Shown: piece by piece, positions 35,439 to 46,000 of the stretch
Numbering within the stretch: the first letter of the stretch is position 1
How the letters are laid out: every line of letters begins with the position of its first letter
Source: Nocardiopsis ansamitocini
GTDB lineage: Bacteria; Actinomycetota; Actinomycetes; Streptosporangiales; Streptosporangiaceae
Assembly (NCBI RefSeq): GCF_030268225.1
Contig: NZ_BSQG01000008.1
Location: 62,001 to 126,000 of the forward strand
Reading direction: 5' to 3'
DNA: 64,000 nt
Position numbers and translations under genes: made by a program
The notes under the pieces: generated by a model
The model's database searches: none
Told to the model about the DNA's origin: nothing
What the model saw: the letters and a program-made list of their open reading frames with translations, nothing else

Positions 35439-36278
35439 TCACTGCGCGCGGAACCGCCCGGGACTCATCCCCACGATCCGCCGGAACGCCGTGCTGAACG
35501 CGCTCACCGAGTGGTACCCGACACACGCCGCGACCTCGTCGATCTCGTCCCCTCGTGTGAGCATCGACACCGCGTGCTGCACGCGGGCCGTGGCAAGCCA
35601 CTGGCTGAATCCGAGGCCGGTCTCGAAACGGAACGCCCGGGTCAGGGTCCGGGTGCTGACGCCCAGCCGCGTCGCCCACGTGGCCAGGGTCGTCGTCTCG
35701 GCGGGATCGGCGCGCACGGCGGCGACGATTGGTGCCAGCAGTGACGATTCGGGGATTTGCAGGAACAGCTCATGCTGGGCCGGAGCGATCAGGTCGAGGA
35801 CGATCGCCTCGGTCTTCGCCCGTGAATCCGCGGTGAGGCCGTCGGTGTTGAGCCGGCCGAGCAGGAGCCCCAGCAAAGGTGTGATGTCCACCGCGACCGG
35901 ATCGTCGGAGATCGACGGCACCGCGTGAATACTGAACTGCGCGGCCCGGTGCCACGTTCCTGTGGGCGTCCATCCGGAATGGGGGATGCCCGCCGGGATC
36001 CACAGACCCACCGTCGGAGTGATCGTCCAGACCCGCATGCCGATCGCCGCGGAGGACGCACCCCGCTGGTTCCAGAGCAGTTCGTGCGTCGGATGCGAAT
36101 GCTTCTCCCACAGCGTGTCGCGGGAGATGACCTCGTCCTGGCCACTGATGACGAACGGCACATCGATCTCACCGGCCGCGTAGAGGGGGAGCCGGCGGCT
36201 GTCGACGGTGCCGCGCCGCGCCGCCCCGCCGATGAACAGTTCGCCCGCGGAGGTCGGTCGGAGATCTCGTATGGCCAC
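35439..36278 (-). CDS. AraC-family transcriptional regulator with cupin sensor
   Basis: A 279-residue regulator. The N-terminal cupin-like half includes HSHPTHELLWNQRG and PTVGLWIPAGIPHSG; the C-terminal AraC DNA-binding half (about 180-279) has TLATWATRLGVSTRTLTRAF and DEIDEVAACVGYHSVSAFST, the two helix-turn-helix units. It is immediately upstream of the siderophore operon on the same strand, 288 bp away, so a role as siderophore-responsive activator is likely. The start is a GTG at 36278 with GGATGAC before it. Confidence 0.87.
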   Translation of the reverse strand: MAIRDLRPTSAGELFIGGAARRGTVDSRRLPLYAAGEIDVPFVISGQDEVISRDTLWEKHSHPTHELLWNQRGASSAAIGMRVWTITPTVGLWIPAGIPHSGWTPTGTWHRAAQFSIHAVPSISDDPVAVDITPLLGLLLGRLNTDGLTADSRAKTEAIVLDLIAPAQHELFLQIPESSLLAPIVAAVRADPAETTTLATWATRLGVSTRTLTRAFRFETGLGFSQWLATARVQHAVSMLTRGDEIDEVAACVGYHSVSAFSTAFRRIVGMSPGRFRAQ

Positions 36279-36400
36279 GTCATCCAGGCTAGCGAGCTTC
36301 CTCGGGCCTCCCGGCAGGGCGTCGGCCCGGAGCCGTCTCGGCGCGCTCGCGAAGAGTAGGGACGGCCGGCCCGCGGCCGGTCCAGGGGCCCGGCGACGGC

Positions 36401-37978
36401 CTAGGGGAGCGGCGGTTCTTTCAGGTCAAGCTCGCGCTGGAGGTTCTGGTAGACGTCGTGGCCGATCTCGCCCTTGCGGTAGAGCCGGGTCAGTGCCAAC
36501 CGCTGGGCTGCGCCGACCTCCCGGCGCACCACAAAGGTCTCCTTGGCCCGGTCCAGCGTGGAGGGGTCGGTGTCGGCATCCGCCAGTACTTCCCGCGCCC
36601 GGGTCACCAAGAGCTCGTGCATCTGCCGGTGGGCCCGGGCGGTGTCCGCGTCCACCCGTTCGTCCGCGATGAGCTCGTCCAACCTGTCCATTGCGGCGCG
36701 GCCCATCGCCGTCTCCGCCGAGGCGATCTCCTGGAGCACCCGACTGTCGGTCCTGACCCCCAGGCGGCGCAGCAGCAGCGGGAGCGTCATCCCCTGTCCG
36801 ATCAGGGTGGCCAGGACGACCGAGGCGGCCATGAAGATCAACAGGTTGCGGTCGCCGAACTCCTCGCCCTCCAGGGTCAACGGCAGTGACAACGCGATGG
36901 CCAGCGAGATCGCCCCGCGCATCCCGCTCCACCCGATTACCACCCGCTGGGCCAGCGGTCCAGAGTCCAGCCGCAGGCGACCGGGAAGGCGCCGCATCAC
37001 CGGCGACACCACGACCTCCCAGAGCATCCGCACCCCGATGGCCGCGACGATCACCGCCACCGCTGCCGCGGCCAGCTGGCCGAACGGCAGCCCCGCAACG
37101 TCGGTGAGCACCTCGTGCAGCTGCAGTCCCAGCAGTACGAACAACACGGATTCCAGCAGCATCACCAGGCCCTTCCAGACGGTCTGCCCGGTCACCCGCA
37201 CGCGTGGCGGCAGGAGACCGGAGCCCCTGGTGCCCAGGTAGAAGCCCGCGATCACCGCGGCCAGTACCCCCGAGAAACCCATCAGCTCGGCGGGGACGTA
37301 GGCGATGAACGGGGTCAGCAGCGCGACAACGAGCTGGGTGTTGTCGTCGTGCAGCCGGGTGCGCACCCAGGTCACCGCGACCGCCACGACAAACCCGTAC
37401 GCGAGCCCGCCCGCGACCACCTTGACCAGTTCCACCACGCCGTCCACCGGGGTCAGCGGCACGGCCATCGCCGTCACGGCGAGGCTGAACAGGGTCAGGG
37501 CCACACCGTCGTTGATGAGGCTCTCGCCCTCCAGGATGGTCATCACCCGTTTGGGCGCGCCCACCCGCTTGAGCACCGCAGAGGACGCCACCGCATCGGT
37601 GGGCGCGACGGCCGCGCCCAACGCGATCGCGGCCGGCCAGGCGGTGTCGGGTAGCAGGTAGACCGCTGCCGCCGCCACGGCGAACGCCGTCACCAGCGTC
37701 ATTCCCACCGCCAAGGCCACGATCGGCCGCGCCTCCGCGCGCATCTCCCTCGGCGCGGAGAAGAACGCCGCGTTGTAGATCAGTGGGGGGAGGAAGACCA
37801 ACAGCACCACGTCGGGATCGACATGGATGCTCTCCATGCCGGGGACGAAGCTCACCGCGAACCCCAGCGGGACCAGAACGATCGCGTCCGGCAGTCGCAG
37901 GCGAGGTGCGATCACCCGGCCGGCCAACACCATGAGCACGATGACCAGGCCGGCGAGGACGTAGTGCTCTGCACTCAA
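36401..37978 (-). CDS. CPA1-family Na+/H+ antiporter
   Basis: A 525-residue protein with about 12 membrane helices and a soluble C-terminal regulatory tail. ALGAAVAPTDAVASSAVLKR and LEGESLINDGVALTLF contain the ion-binding Asp and the Asn-Asp pair of cation:proton antiporter 1 members; WSGMRGAISLAIAL is also conserved. It exchanges cytoplasmic Na+ (or K+) for protons. The start is a TTG at 37978 with the strong GGAGGT nine bases before it. A 96-bp gap separates it from fbiB upstream. Confidence 0.92.
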   Translation of the reverse strand: MSAEHYVLAGLVIVLMVLAGRVIAPRLRLPDAIVLVPLGFAVSFVPGMESIHVDPDVVLLVFLPPLIYNAAFFSAPREMRAEARPIVALAVGMTLVTAFAVAAAAVYLLPDTAWPAAIALGAAVAPTDAVASSAVLKRVGAPKRVMTILEGESLINDGVALTLFSLAVTAMAVPLTPVDGVVELVKVVAGGLAYGFVVAVAVTWVRTRLHDDNTQLVVALLTPFIAYVPAELMGFSGVLAAVIAGFYLGTRGSGLLPPRVRVTGQTVWKGLVMLLESVLFVLLGLQLHEVLTDVAGLPFGQLAAAAVAVIVAAIGVRMLWEVVVSPVMRRLPGRLRLDSGPLAQRVVIGWSGMRGAISLAIALSLPLTLEGEEFGDRNLLIFMAASVVLATLIGQGMTLPLLLRRLGVRTDSRVLQEIASAETAMGRAAMDRLDELIADERVDADTARAHRQMHELLVTRAREVLADADTDPSTLDRAKETFVVRREVGAAQRLALTRLYRKGEIGHDVYQNLQRELDLKEPPLP

Positions 37979-38036
37979 CTATCCGGACCTCCGTCGTGGC
38001 CGAAGGCCTCCACTCTCCCATGCTGCTGTCGTGTCA

Positions 38037-38069
38037 CAGGTGAGGCCGCTACCGGGGCGTCCTCACCTG
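38037..38069 (-). terminator. Hairpin after fbiB
   Basis: Perfect 9-bp arms CAGGTGAGG / CCTCACCTG with a 15-nt loop, seven bases past the fbiB stop on the minus strand. Confidence 0.5.
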
Positions 38070-38075
38070 CAACAC

Positions 38076-39347
38076 TCACCTGACCTGGATGAATTCCTCG
38101 GGGTCTCTGGGAGCGCGCTCGGCTGGGGCAGCTGCCGGGTGGCCTACCGCGACAGCCCCCATCGGCTGCCAGTGCGCGGGGACGTCGAGCACTTCGCGCA
38201 CCACGTTCGGGCAGAACATCGTGGAGGACACCCAGGCCGACCCCAGCCCTTCCATGGCCAGCCCCACCAGGAGGTTCTGCACGCCGGCGCCCATCGCCAC
38301 CAGGAACATCGCCTGCTCGGCCGATGCCCGCCGCTCGTCGGGGTAGGAGTGGGCCCCCTCGGCGACGAGGAACGGCACCACCAGGTACGGGGCGTGGCGC
38401 AGGACGTCGCCACGGCGCACCCTGCGCGCGATTGAGGCGTCGGTGAAGCCGTCGCGACGCAGGTCGGCCATCCATGCGTCCGCCATCGCGTCCAGCAACC
38501 GGGTCCGTTCGGCGGCCGACTCCACCAGCACGAACCGCCACGGGGTCGTGTGGTGCGGGGCCGGTGCGGTGATCGCCGCCGCCACCGCGCGGCGCACGGC
38601 CTCGGGATCCACCGGGGCCTCGCCGAACGTGCGGACCGTGCGGCGGGCGTGCAGTACGTCGCGCGAACCGTAGCGGAACATGTCCTGGTCCGCGCTGCGC
38701 ACCAGGACCCGGGCCCCGTCGCCGTCGTCCTCGGTCACCAGGTGCGACAGGCCCCGCACGATCGCTGCGGGGACACCCGTGGCCTTGCCCTTGACCAGTT
38801 CGCCCGCCGCCGCGATCTCGTCGACCACCGCGCTTAGCGTCACCTCCAGCACGTTGCCGTGGGTGTCGGTGGTCCCGCGCAGGTCCTCCAGGGCGTCGAT
38901 CCCCGCAGCGCCGATCGCGATGTCGGTCTGGCCCACCCGCCAGGGGCGCCCGAACGTATCGGTGACGATGACCGCGACGCTCACCCCGGACCGTTCCCAC
39001 AGACCGCTCCGGATGCGCCGCGCGGACCCGTCGGGATCCTCCGGCAGCAGCAGTACGTGGCCGGCCTCCACGTTGGAGGAGTCGACGCCGGCCGCCGCCA
39101 TCACCAGTCCGTGGTGGGTCTGCACGATCCGGGTCCGTCCGCGCCTGGCCACCACCCGCTGGGTCTCGGCGTCGATGGCGGCATCGCGGTCCATCGTGGT
39201 GATGCGCCCCTCGGCCTTGCTGACCACCTTGGAGGTGACCACGAGCACGTCACCGTCGCGCAGGTCGGCGGCGTCGGCCAGCAGCGCGGCCAGGTCGTCG
39301 CCCGGTCGTACCTCGGGCAGCCCGGTGATTCCTTCGATCGCGATCAT
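38076..39347 (-). CDS. fbiB: Coenzyme F420:L-glutamate ligase
   Basis: A 423-residue two-domain protein. The N-terminal CofE-like ligase (about 1-235) has [32 protein letters not shown] and [20 protein letters not shown]. The C-terminal nitroreductase-like domain (about 245-423) starts [20 protein letters not shown] and has [12 protein letters not shown] and [19 protein letters not shown]. The ligase adds the poly-glutamate tail to F420-0; the C-terminal FMN domain reduces dehydro-F420-0. The ATG at 39347 overlaps the fbiA stop (ATGA), so the two are coupled. Confidence 0.96.
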   Translation of the reverse strand: MIAIEGITGLPEVRPGDDLAALLADAADLRDGDVLVVTSKVVSKAEGRITTMDRDAAIDAETQRVVARRGRTRIVQTHHGLVMAAAGVDSSNVEAGHVLLLPEDPDGSARRIRSGLWERSGVSVAVIVTDTFGRPWRVGQTDIAIGAAGIDALEDLRGTTDTHGNVLEVTLSAVVDEIAAAGELVKGKATGVPAAIVRGLSHLVTEDDGDGARVLVRSADQDMFRYGSRDVLHARRTVRTFGEAPVDPEAVRRAVAAAITAPAPHHTTPWRFVLVESAAERTRLLDAMADAWMADLRRDGFTDASIARRVRRGDVLRHAPYLVVPFLVAEGAHSYPDERRASAEQAMFLVAMGAGVQNLLVGLAMEGLGSAWVSSTMFCPNVVREVLDVPAHWQPMGAVAVGHPAAAPAERAPRDPEEFIQVR

Positions 39348-40330
39348 CGGGTGCTCCGCCCGGTGTCGACGCCGGACAGTTCCCCGGCGAGGTCCAGCGC
39401 GGCGGCCGCGATGGCCTCGGTCGTCTCGGGGGTGCTCATGTACAGCGGCAGCGCCCGCACCTCGATGCCCGGTACCCGCGTGTGCGCATCGGCCTCGTCC
39501 ACCAGCCAGCCGTCCAGGAGGTCGGCCCCGTAGTGCGCGGCGACCGCTTCCGCGCTGGTCCGCACGCCGATCGCCTTCAGGCAGGCGTCGGCCATGCCCC
39601 GCACGGGGGCGCCCCCGATGATGGGGGAGACACCGACCACGGTCGTGGCCGCCACGGCTTCCCTGATGCCGGGCACGCCCAGGATGGAGCCGACACTGAC
39701 GACCGGGTTGGAGGGGGGCAGCACCACGAAGTCCGCCGTGTCGATCGCCTCCAGTACACCCGGCGCCGGCTTGGCGTCCGCCGCGCCCACGCTCACGATC
39801 GACTCCGCGTCGATCGCGGCCCGGTGGCGCACCCACCATTCCTGGAAGTGGATGGCGCGCTGCCCCTCGCCTTCGTTGACGAGAACATGCGTCTCCACCC
39901 GGTCATCGCTCATCGGCAGCAGCCGGACACCCGGCTGCCAGCGGTCGCACAACGCCTCGGTGATCGCGGAGAGGGGGTAGCCGGCCGCCATCATCTGCGC
40001 CCGCACGATGTGCGTGGCCATGTCCCGGTCGCCGAGCCCGAACCACTGCGGCTGCATCCCGTACGCGGCCAGTTCGGTCCGCACGGAGAACGTCTCGTCG
40101 GCGCGTCCCCAGCCCTGTTCCTCGTTGATGCCGCCGCCCAGCGTGTACATCACCGTGTCCAGATCCGGGCACACTCGCAGACCGAAAAGGGTGATGTCAT
40201 CACCGGTGTTGCCGATGACGGTGATCTCGGTTCCGGTTGTGGTCGGGGCCTCCCGATTGTCCAGCGCGTCCTTGAGGCCGCGCAGGAACCGCGCGCCTCC
40301 GATCCCACCAGCCAGCACGACTATCCGCAT
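39344..40330 (-). CDS. fbiA: 2-phospho-L-lactate/PEP transferase of F420 biosynthesis
   Basis: A 328-residue CofD-family enzyme: [16 protein letters not shown] at the N-terminus, [48 protein letters not shown] and [16 protein letters not shown]. It joins FO to the phospholactyl/phosphoenolpyruvyl-guanosine donor. The ATG at 40330 fits the family start; no good Shine-Dalgarno is visible. The PEP guanylyltransferase FbiD is not in this window. Synteny fbiB-fbiA next to whiB is conserved in mycobacteria and streptomycetes. Confidence 0.96.
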   Translation of the reverse strand: MRIVVLAGGIGGARFLRGLKDALDNREAPTTTGTEITVIGNTGDDITLFGLRVCPDLDTVMYTLGGGINEEQGWGRADETFSVRTELAAYGMQPQWFGLGDRDMATHIVRAQMMAAGYPLSAITEALCDRWQPGVRLLPMSDDRVETHVLVNEGEGQRAIHFQEWWVRHRAAIDAESIVSVGAADAKPAPGVLEAIDTADFVVLPPSNPVVSVGSILGVPGIREAVAATTVVGVSPIIGGAPVRGMADACLKAIGVRTSAEAVAAHYGADLLDGWLVDEADAHTRVPGIEVRALPLYMSTPETTEAIAAAALDLAGELSGVDTGRSTR

Positions 40331-40679
40331 GGGGACAAGTCTGGCAGGGTGGTGGGGTATGCGTGTCGTGCCCCGGCTCCGCTGGTCGCAGGACACGGTG
40401 ACGGGGTGGCTGAGAAGCGCGCCCCGGTGCTCGGGGCGTCGCGTCTGCGCCGAAGACCGGATCCGCGCGAGGCGGCGCAGGCCCATCAATGCGTGCCCTG
40501 GCCGAGCCGCGCGGCTGTTGCGCGTGTCGGTCGAACCTGTGCAGACCCATTGGCTTGGATTGCTGATTCGCAATTTTTGGCCATTTCTCCTATCGGATCT
40601 TGTCCGATTCAGTTAAGAAACCAACGATATGCAAAGCTTCCACCGACGCGACAGAGAAGCAGCAGCGGAGGGGAACCTC
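40331..40679. other. Intergenic region between fbiA and the Q/P-rich membrane protein
   Basis: 349 bp divergent region. The half next to fbiA is GC-rich and featureless. 40550-40630 is AT-rich and probably holds the promoter of the plus-strand gene; ATCGGA (40592-40597) and TCCGAT (40603-40608) form an inverted repeat there. No RNA gene was recognised. Confidence 0.5.
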
Positions 40680-42296
40680 TTGAACAACGAAGCCATCCAG
40701 CGGTTGCGCGAGCCCGCAGCCTGGGCGCTGATCGGCGCCGCGGGCGCGATCATGCTCGGTGCGCTCGTCTCCATATTCGGTGCCGATTACGACGCCACCT
40801 GGGTGATGCGCGACATCGGCCGCAACCACTTCGCGAACCCGGTGACGGTCGCCCTGCTCCTGGGCGGGGTGCTGCTCGCCGTCACCGCGCCGACCAGGTC
40901 GCCGCGCACCTTCCAGATCGTGCTGACCGCCATGATCCTGCTGGGAGCAGGGGCGGTGTTCGGATTCATCTCGTTGATCATGGGGTTCATCGCCTCCGCG
41001 AACTTCGCCGATGGCGTTGGCCACTTCTTCCTGATGGCCGGCTACCTGGCGTTCCTGGCCGTCGTGGGCCTGTTCGTGTTCCGGGTCTTCGGCGACACCG
41101 ACCTGGTCCCGCGCAACGCTCCGGCCGCTCACCCCGGTGTCCCGATGCAGCCCCCGGCCGCCTATCCCGCCACGGGGGCCCAGCAGTCCTTCGCCCCGCA
41201 GAACCCCAACCTGACCGGTCAGGGGTACCCGGTGGCACCGCAGCAGCAGCCGGCCCAGCCGGGGTACGGGGAGCAGTACCAGCAGCCCCAGCAGCCGGGG
41301 TATGCGCAGCCCAGTGGTGCTCAGCCGGCCTATGGTGCGGGGCAGCAGCCGCCGAGCGGTTACGGCCAGCAGGGGTACGGGGAGCAGCAGCAGGGGGGCT
41401 ACCCCCAGACCGGTGCCCAGCAGGCCTACGGCCCCGACCAGACCGGCGGCTACGCCCAGCAGCAGCCCTATGACCCCTACCAGCAGCCGGCCCAGCCGGG
41501 GTACGGGGAGCAGTACCAGCAGCCCCAGCAGCCGGGGTATGCGCAGCCCAGTGGTGCTCAGCCGGCCTATGGTGCGGGGCAGCAGCCGCCGAGCGGTTAC
41601 GGCCAGCAGGGGTACGGGGAGCAGCAGCAGGGGGGCTACCCCCAGACCGGTGCCCAGCAGGCCTACGGCCCCGACCAGACCGGCGGCTACAGCCAGAGCG
41701 GTGGCCAGCCCGCCGGTTACGGCCAGCAGCAGTCGTACGACGCCTATCAGCAGCCGGCCCAGCCGGGGTACGGGGACCAGCCGTCGGCGCAGCCCGGATA
41801 CGGTGAGCAGGCCCCTTCTGCCGGATACGGCGACCAGAAGCCCGCTTACCCCGGCTACGACACGGGCCAGGGTGCGTACGGAGATGCCGACGCCACGATC
41901 GTGCAGGACGCGGTCCCCGGTCCGCCGCCGGCCGGTTCCTACCCTGGGGCGGACGACCGCTCGGTCGAGCGGGCCGCCCAGGACGCCATCCAGCACGGCT
42001 GGTACCAGCAGACCCCGATCTCCGACCAGCCGCCCACCGACCAACCGGCCGCCAACCAGCGCCGCGACACGCCGTTGGACGCATTTTTCCGTTCCGACGA
42101 CCAGAACGGTCCTGAAGCCTCAGCGAGGTCCGAATCGGGACAGCAGGGGTCCTACGGGGCGAGTGCGTACCCGGGGCGGGGTTCGGAGGCCCCGAGCGCC
42201 TATGGTGACAATTACCCTTCTGACCAGCAGCGACGCCCTGGTTCCGAAGGGGATGACCACTGGAAGGGGTCGTATCGCGACGGCGACCCCCGCTGA
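40680..42296 (+). CDS. Membrane protein with long Gln/Pro/Gly/Tyr-rich tail
   Basis: About 538 residues. The first 150 hold four membrane helices ([53 protein letters not shown] and [16 protein letters not shown]). The rest is an intrinsically disordered tail of [10 protein letters not shown] and GYPQ repeats, then an acidic/polar end. Two 70-residue blocks of the tail are exact copies at DNA level. TTG 40680 is chosen as start since GGAGGGGA is six bases upstream; ATG 40629 would add 17 residues. Such tails can phase-separate or bind partners; function unknown. Unusual Gln and Tyr codon density follows from composition. Confidence 0.75.
   Translation: MNNEAIQRLREPAAWALIGAAGAIMLGALVSIFGADYDATWVMRDIGRNHFANPVTVALLLGGVLLAVTAPTRSPRTFQIVLTAMILLGAGAVFGFISLIMGFIASANFADGVGHFFLMAGYLAFLAVVGLFVFRVFGDTDLVPRNAPAAHPGVPMQPPAAYPATGAQQSFAPQNPNLTGQGYPVAPQQQPAQPGYGEQYQQPQQPGYAQPSGAQPAYGAGQQPPSGYGQQGYGEQQQGGYPQTGAQQAYGPDQTGGYAQQQPYDPYQQPAQPGYGEQYQQPQQPGYAQPSGAQPAYGAGQQPPSGYGQQGYGEQQQGGYPQTGAQQAYGPDQTGGYSQSGGQPAGYGQQQSYDAYQQPAQPGYGDQPSAQPGYGEQAPSAGYGDQKPAYPGYDTGQGAYGDADATIVQDAVPGPPPAGSYPGADDRSVERAAQDAIQHGWYQQTPISDQPPTDQPAANQRRDTPLDAFFRSDDQNGPEASARSESGQQGSYGASAYPGRGSEAPSAYGDNYPSDQQRRPGSEGDDHWKGSYRDGDPR
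41244..41690 (+). repeat. 210-bp direct repeat, two identical copies (period 237 bp)
   Basis: 41244-41453 and 41481-41690 appear identical over 210 bp including synonymous positions, offset by 237 bp (79 codons). A shorter third piece starts at 41748. The copies lie within the Q/P/G/Y tail and keep frame. Confidence 0.9.
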
Positions 42297-42328
42297 CGCC
42301 CGCAGGCTCCCAGAACACCGCGAATAGG

Positions 42329-42405
42329 GCGTGGTAATCCGCTGGATCCGGTCACCGCGAAGCGAAGTGACTGTTCGTTACATGATATTCAGGGGATTAC
42401 CACGC
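42329..42405. promoter_or_regulatory. 12-bp inverted repeat pair upstream of whiB
   Basis: GCGTGGTAATCC at 42329-42340 and its exact complement GGATTACCACGC at 42394-42405 are 53 bases apart, 110-185 bp before the whiB start. The distance is long for a terminator and suits a two-site operator or looping site. Confidence 0.6.
42368..42380. promoter_or_regulatory. BldD-box-like sequence upstream of whiB
   Basis: TGACTGTTCGTTA has the TNAC...GTNA framework of the BldD operator and matches 7 of its 9 specified positions. It lies between the arms of the 12-bp inverted repeat. BldD is known to repress whiB in Streptomyces. Confidence 0.4.
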
Positions 42406-42412
42406 AACGCGC

Positions 42413-42442
42413 TTGACGTATAGCAAGACGCGCGCGTGTAAT
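42413..42442 (+). promoter_or_regulatory. Candidate whiB promoter
   Basis: TTGACG (42413-42418) and TGTAAT (42437-42442) with an 18-base spacer, about 70 bp before the whiB start. Confidence 0.5.
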
Positions 42443-42513
42443 TTCAAGGTGTGATTCCACCTTCCCGGGGGCCGAATGGGAAGGTACATCTAGGGGGGCA
42501 ATAGGAGGTGCGC

Positions 42514-42801
42514 GTGAGCGAGGTTATCCCGCTGACGCACGGTTCGGATGAAGATCTGGGCTGGCAAGAGCGTGCCTTGTGCGCGCAGACCGATCCCGAG
42601 GCGTTCTTTCCCGAGAAGGGCGGATCGACGCGGGAGGCCAAGAAGGTCTGCCACTCGTGCGAGGTACGTACGGAGTGCCTGGAATACGCGCTTGAGCATG
42701 ATGAGCGGTTCGGTATCTGGGGGGGACTCTCCGAACGAGAGCGCCGGAGGTTGAAGAAAGCCGCCGGACAGGATTTCGATTTTCTGATTGACATGCTGTA
42801 A
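42514..42801 (+). CDS. whiB: WhiB-family iron-sulfur transcriptional regulator
   Basis: A 95-residue protein with the four Fe-S cysteines Cys23, Cys46, Cys49 and Cys55 and the GIWGGLSERERRRL turn and basic helix that contact sigma factor and DNA. GTG 42514 is preferred over GTG 42508 because AGGAGG occupies 42503-42508. Position beside fbiA-fbiB and upstream of the membrane glycosyltransferase and manB marks it as the orthologue of Streptomyces WhiB and mycobacterial WhmD/WhiB2, which acts with WhiA to drive sporulation septation. Upstream DNA carries an inverted repeat pair, a BldD-like box and a promoter. Confidence 0.93.
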   Translation: MSEVIPLTHGSDEDLGWQERALCAQTDPEAFFPEKGGSTREAKKVCHSCEVRTECLEYALEHDERFGIWGGLSERERRRLKKAAGQDFDFLIDML

Positions 42802-42821
42802 CGGGTCGTCAGTGCGTAGGC

Positions 42822-42859
42822 GTGTGCCCTGGGAGCTTTGTCCAGGGCGCACGTCTTTT
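42822..42859 (+). terminator. Rho-independent terminator after whiB
   Basis: GTGTGCCCTGG / CCAGGGCGCAC stem (11 bp with one G-U pair), 9-nt loop, followed by a run of six T. A classic form, rare in this GC-rich DNA. Confidence 0.88.
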
Positions 42860-43037
42860 TTATCTTCTCTTTGCCATCCTTGATCGGGTGCGCCTGGTGT
42901 GCGAACAGCACGCTGAGTGACCGGTCGGAGGGGGTGGGAGGTGTCCCGATGGGCCCAAAACGACGGCGACCACCATGGCCGCTCCCGGACTGGCGTATCG
43001 TGATCAGCCGTTAGTGGTCTGCCCGCAATGACCGTTT

Positions 43038-46000
43038 GTGTCCTCTCTCCCTGCTACTTCGAGGCGAACACCAGCAGTGCTACCCCTGGACCCCACACGC
43101 CACATCGTCACGGCCGTAGTGGTCACCCATGACGGTGCCCGTTGGTTGCCCGAGACCCTGGAGGCGGTGCGCTCCCAGACGCGCCCGGTACAGCGTGTCG
43201 TCGGAGTGGACAACGGAAGCCGCGATCGAAGCAACAAGATCCTGGCCGAGTTCATCGCGCCCGAGTCGATCATCCGGATGGACCGCGCCGCCGGTTACGG
43301 CGAAGCCGTGCAGGCCGCGCTGGACCATCCGCGCTCCCGAACCGAGTTCCCCTCCTCCAAGGACGCCGTCGAGTGGGTCTGGCTGATCCACGACGACTGC
43401 ACGCCCGAGCCCGAGACGCTGCAGCGACTCCTGCTCGCAGCCGCCGACGACCCGCGCGCCGCCGTCCTCGGACCCAAGCTCCGGGACTGGTTCGACCGTC
43501 GGCGGCTCATCGAGGTCGGCGTCACCATCGACGGTGCTGGACGTCGCGAGACCGGTCTGGAGCCCCGCGAGTTCGACCACGGCCAGCACGATGGAAACCG
43601 CCAGGTCCTGGCGGTCTCCAGTGCCGGGATGCTGGTGCGTCGTGACGTCTGGGAGGACCTCAACGGCTTCGACCCGGCGCTGCGCCTGTTCCGTGACGAC
43701 ATCGACTTCTGCTGGCGGGTGGGCGGAGCGGGCCATCGGGTCCGCATCGTCACCGACGCCGTCGCCTACCACGCGGAGGCCGCCGCCCGCCGGCGCCGCC
43801 GCATCAACGCGACCGTCGACCACCCGCGCCGCGTCGACCGCCGCAACGCCCTCTACGTCCTGCTCGCCAACTTGCCGTTCGGGGCGATGCTGTTCGCGTT
43901 GCTGCGCAACTCCTTCGGGTCGGCGCTGCGCGTTCTGACCTACATCGTCGCCAAGCAGCCCGCCAACGCCCTGGACGAGGCACTGGCCATCACGTCGGTG
44001 TTCTTCGTGATGCCGTTCCGGCTCATGATGGCCCGGGCCAGACGCCGCAAGGGGCGACGGCGCACCTACAGCGCCATCCAGCCCTACCTGGCGCACGGCG
44101 TTGCCATGCGCCAGTTCACCGACGCCGTCGCCAACCTGCTGGGCGGCGACACCGAGGCATTGGACACGGCGGGACGTCACCAGGCCGTCACCGTCGCACC
44201 CGGCACGGACGACGATCCGCTCCGCGACGACTCCGGTCTGCTGCGGCGCGCGATCACCCACCCCGGCGTCCTCCTGGTCGTCGGCCTCACCGTGATCGCC
44301 CTGGTTGCCGAGCGGTCCCTCCTGCTGGGCGGCACGCTCGCCGGCGGCGCGCTGCCACCGGTCAACGGCGGAGCCGCCGATCTCTGGGCGATGTATACCG
44401 CCACCTGGCACGACGTCGGGATCGGCTCCGACGCCATCGCCCCGCCCTACATCGGCATCCTCGCCCTGCTGTCCACCATCGCCCTGGGAAAGCCCTGGCT
44501 CGCGGTCACCGTCATCCTGTTGGGCTGCGTACCGCTCGCCGGGCTCACCGCCTACCTGTTGGCCCGCCGCGTCCTCAACTACCCGCCGGCCCAACTGTGG
44601 ATGGCGGCCTCCTACGCCCTGCTGCCGGTGGCCACCGGCGCCGTCGCCCAAGGCCGCCTGGGTACCGCCCTGGTGCACGCACTGTTCCCGGTCCTGGGGC
44701 TTCTGGCGACCAACATCCTCACCCGCCCGCCGCGCCGGTCGCGCCGCGCCGCCTGGGCCCTTGCCCTGCTGCTGGCGCTCGCGACGGCCTTCGTCCCACT
44801 GGTGTGGATACTCGCCCTGGTCACCGCGGTGCTGATCGCGATCACCTTCGGCCACGTCGGCCGACGGCTCTACGCGAGCCTGGGCATCGTCCTGGCCGTG
44901 CCGCTGGTGCTCCTGCTGCCGTGGACCCTCGACCTGTTCGCGCACCCCTCGTTGTGGCTGCTGGAGGCCGGCCTCAACCGGGCCGACATCGCCGATCCCC
45001 GGATCTCGGCGGAAGCCCTGCTGCTGCTCTCCCCCGGAGGCCCGGGTCTGCCGCCGATCTGGATCACCGGGGGCTTCGTCGCTGCCGCACTGTGCGCGCT
45101 GCTGCTGCGCCGGCGCCGGATGCTGGTCGCAGTCGGCTGGTGCATCGCGCTGTTCGGCATCCTGATCGCCATCGTGCTCAGCCGTATCACCATCACCCTG
45201 CCCTACAGCACCCAGGATGCCACCGCCTGGCCCGGTGTCGCCCTGGCCTTCGCGGCCACCGCGATGCTGCTGTCCGCGGCCACCGCAGCGCAGTCCTTCG
45301 GCGACCTGTGGTCGTTGGGCGGGACCCGCCGGCTCTTCGCCGGGGGAGTGGCGGCCCTCGCCCTGGCCACGCCGATCGCCTCGGCCGGGGTCTGGATGTG
45401 GAACGGAGTACAGGGGCCGCTCAGCGGCGACGCGCCGCCCTCCGTCCCACCGTTCCTCGCCTCCTACAGCGATGACGGCACCCAGCCCCGCACCCTGGTG
45501 ATCACCCCGGCCGAGGATCGGACCGTCACCTACAGTGTCCTGCGCGGTCGCGAGCCCCGGTTGGGTGAACCCCAGATCCCCGCGGACCCGGCCTCCAGCG
45601 CCCAGCTCGACGAAGTGGTGGCCGCGCTCGTCGCAGGCCGGGGCGGTGACGGTGCCGACCTGCTGTCGGAGTTCGGGATCCGCTTCGTGCTCGTCGCCTC
45701 CCCGGAGGTCGGGACGACCACCGACCTCACGCTGGTCGACACGGTGGACGCGCTGCCCGGGGTGCGCCGGCTCCAACTCGGCGACGACTTCGCGCTGTGG
45801 CGGCTCACCGCCGAGACCGGACGGCTGCGCCTGCTCACCGCCACCGACGGTGACGGTGACAGCGGGGCGACCGTTCTACAGTCCGGCCCGGTGAACGTCT
45901 CCACCACCGTCCCCGGCGGGCAGCAGGGAAGCCGCCTGGTGCTCGCCGAACCCGCTGACGGCGGTTGGAGAGCGACCGTGGACGGCGTCGAACTCAAGGG

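Noticed and set aside
36366-36380. Small hairpin CCGGCC-CGC-GGCCGG after the antiporter gene
   Set aside because: Only six base pairs in very GC-rich DNA; not distinguishable from chance.
40415-40550. Possible TPP riboswitch (GGGGTGGCTGAGA followed later by GAACCTG)
   Set aside because: The remaining conserved TPP elements and pairing are not present and the downstream gene has no link to thiamine.
40590-42318. Long minus-strand open frames opposite the Q/P/G/Y tail
   Set aside because: They lack stops only because of the repetitive, GC-rich coding strand; their translations are Arg/Pro/Gly or Leu/Val repeats with no family features.
43080-45776. Very long minus-strand frame opposite the membrane glycosyltransferase
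   Set aside because: Composition is Gly/Gln/Arg/Glu low-complexity and the plus strand has clear motifs; it is a shadow of high GC third positions.
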